Assembly: GCA_018882625.1 (NCBI GenBank)
Contig: VERO01000176.1
Location: forward strand, 1-5,279
DNA from: Phycisphaerales bacterium
GTDB lineage: Bacteria > Planctomycetota > Phycisphaerae > Phycisphaerales > SM1A02
Direction: 5' to 3'
Length of the DNA: 5,279 nt
Positions 4,834 through 5,279 of this stretch are shown here, one piece after another. Position numbers and translations under genes: made by a program. Each line of letters starts with the position of its first letter. Position 1 is the first letter of the stretch. The notes under the pieces were generated by a model. It was not told the DNA's origin and did not search any database. It saw nothing but the letters and a program-made list of their open reading frames with translations.

Positions 4834-5279
4834 ATCGCGCGGCCGTGCGCCCGTGCGCGCGGCGATGCGCTGCCTGGCGGCATGCGTCGCGCTGTCTCCG
4901 GAGCCTCCATCGGAACTGGTGCCTCCCGGTGGAGTCGCCGCAGCCCCCGCGGTCTTGGCCACGGGACGGCCGCCCCGAGCCCCTCTGGTGCGCAGCGATC
5001 CGCAGCTCTGGCGCATCAGTGTGAAGCTCGCCATCAATCCGCCCGATGGACTGGGCGCGCTGACCCAGGCGTTCACGCGCAACGCCAATGCGCTGCTGCT
5101 GCCGATCGTCACCACGGACACCTGGTTCCGGGCCGATCCGTCAACCCTATCCGCGCGGGTGCTCATCGACGGCGCTCCCGTGCCGGCTGGAGAGCTGCAG
5201 CCGACGGTGCGGCTTGGCCGATCGGGCGACGGGCGCATCGAGGTCCCCCTGACCAGGCCCATCACGCAGACCTTCCAGG
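4826..5279 (+). CDS. Unrecognised protein coupled to the permease, cut off at the window end
   Basis: I do not recognise this product. From the GTG at 4826 the frame stays open for 151 codons to the window edge. Support is the ribosome-binding site 8 bases upstream, the 8-base overlap with the permease stop, and strong G/C bias at third positions. The N-terminus is basic (AESRGRAPVRAAMR), followed by a short apolar run (CLAACVAL), perhaps a weak signal or anchor; in-frame starts at 4853 (GTG) and 4865 (ATG) would place that run near the N-terminus. A Pro/Ala-rich linker spans about residues 25-57. After it, sequence such as LWRISVKLAINPP, STLSARVLIDGAPVP and GRIEVPLTRPIT looks beta-rich and soluble. 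No ATP-binding Walker motif or MCE signature is present in the visible part, so it is not the expected MlaF or a plain MlaD. A periplasmic partner of the transporter is possible but unproven. Confidence 0.72.
   Translation, partial: MAESRGRAPVRAAMRCLAACVALSPEPPSELVPPGGVAAAPAVLATGRPPRAPLVRSDPQLWRISVKLAINPPDGLGALTQAFTRNANALLLPIVTTDTWFRADPSTLSARVLIDGAPVPAGELQPTVRLGRSGDGRIEVPLTRPITQTFQ

Noticed and set aside
3514..5265. Long open minus-strand frame (583 codons) across the permease and the next gene
   Set aside because: It is antisense to a certain MlaE permease, the translation is Arg/His/Pro-rich low-complexity sequence with no family motif, and GC-rich DNA yields such shadows.

Overview
The window looks like a chromosomal segment of a high-GC planctomycete, most likely from the Phycisphaerae/Phycisphaerales side of the phylum. 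Three things point there: a secreted protein ending in the CPADINGDG...LTALLAAWG dockerin-like tail that is very common in that group; lamin-tail-like repeats joined to a CC-rich domain of the planctomycete/myxobacterial type; and an OmpA-domain lipoprotein of the coiled-coil planctomycete type next to a Minf_1886-family gene. This assignment comes from remembered family patterns, not from a search.

Layout. (1) At the left edge, on the minus strand, is most of a Minf_1886-family gene of unknown function; its 3' end is cut off. (2) A short divergent intergenic region (about 373-511) has a single AT-rich spot that could serve as a -10 in both directions. (3) At 512-1396 is an outer-envelope lipoprotein with a coiled coil and a peptidoglycan-binding OmpA domain, closed by a strong intrinsic terminator at 1464-1494. 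(4) At 1634-3850 is a 738-aa exported protein with a signal peptide, three lamin-tail-like repeats, a cysteine-rich module between repeats 2 and 3, and a two-EF-hand dockerin-like C-terminus. (5) At 3851-3996 is a short spacer with a hairpin and an 18-bp unit repeated three times. (6) At 3997-4833 is an MlaE-type ABC transporter permease. (7) From 4826 to the right edge is an unrecognised open frame that overlaps the permease by 8 bases behind a clear ribosome-binding site.

Most of the recognisable content concerns the cell envelope: peptidoglycan anchoring of the outer membrane, a secreted calcium-binding-type multidomain protein, and a lipid-transport permease. Only the permease and the gene after it look co-transcribed. 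The OmpA-type gene has its own terminator, and the large secreted gene looks like its own unit. I see no mobile element, CRISPR array, RNA gene, defence cassette or other clearly new system. The most interesting features are the internal evolution of the lamin-tail repeats, the tandem repeat before the permease, and the unknown gene coupled to the permease where an ATPase gene would be expected.
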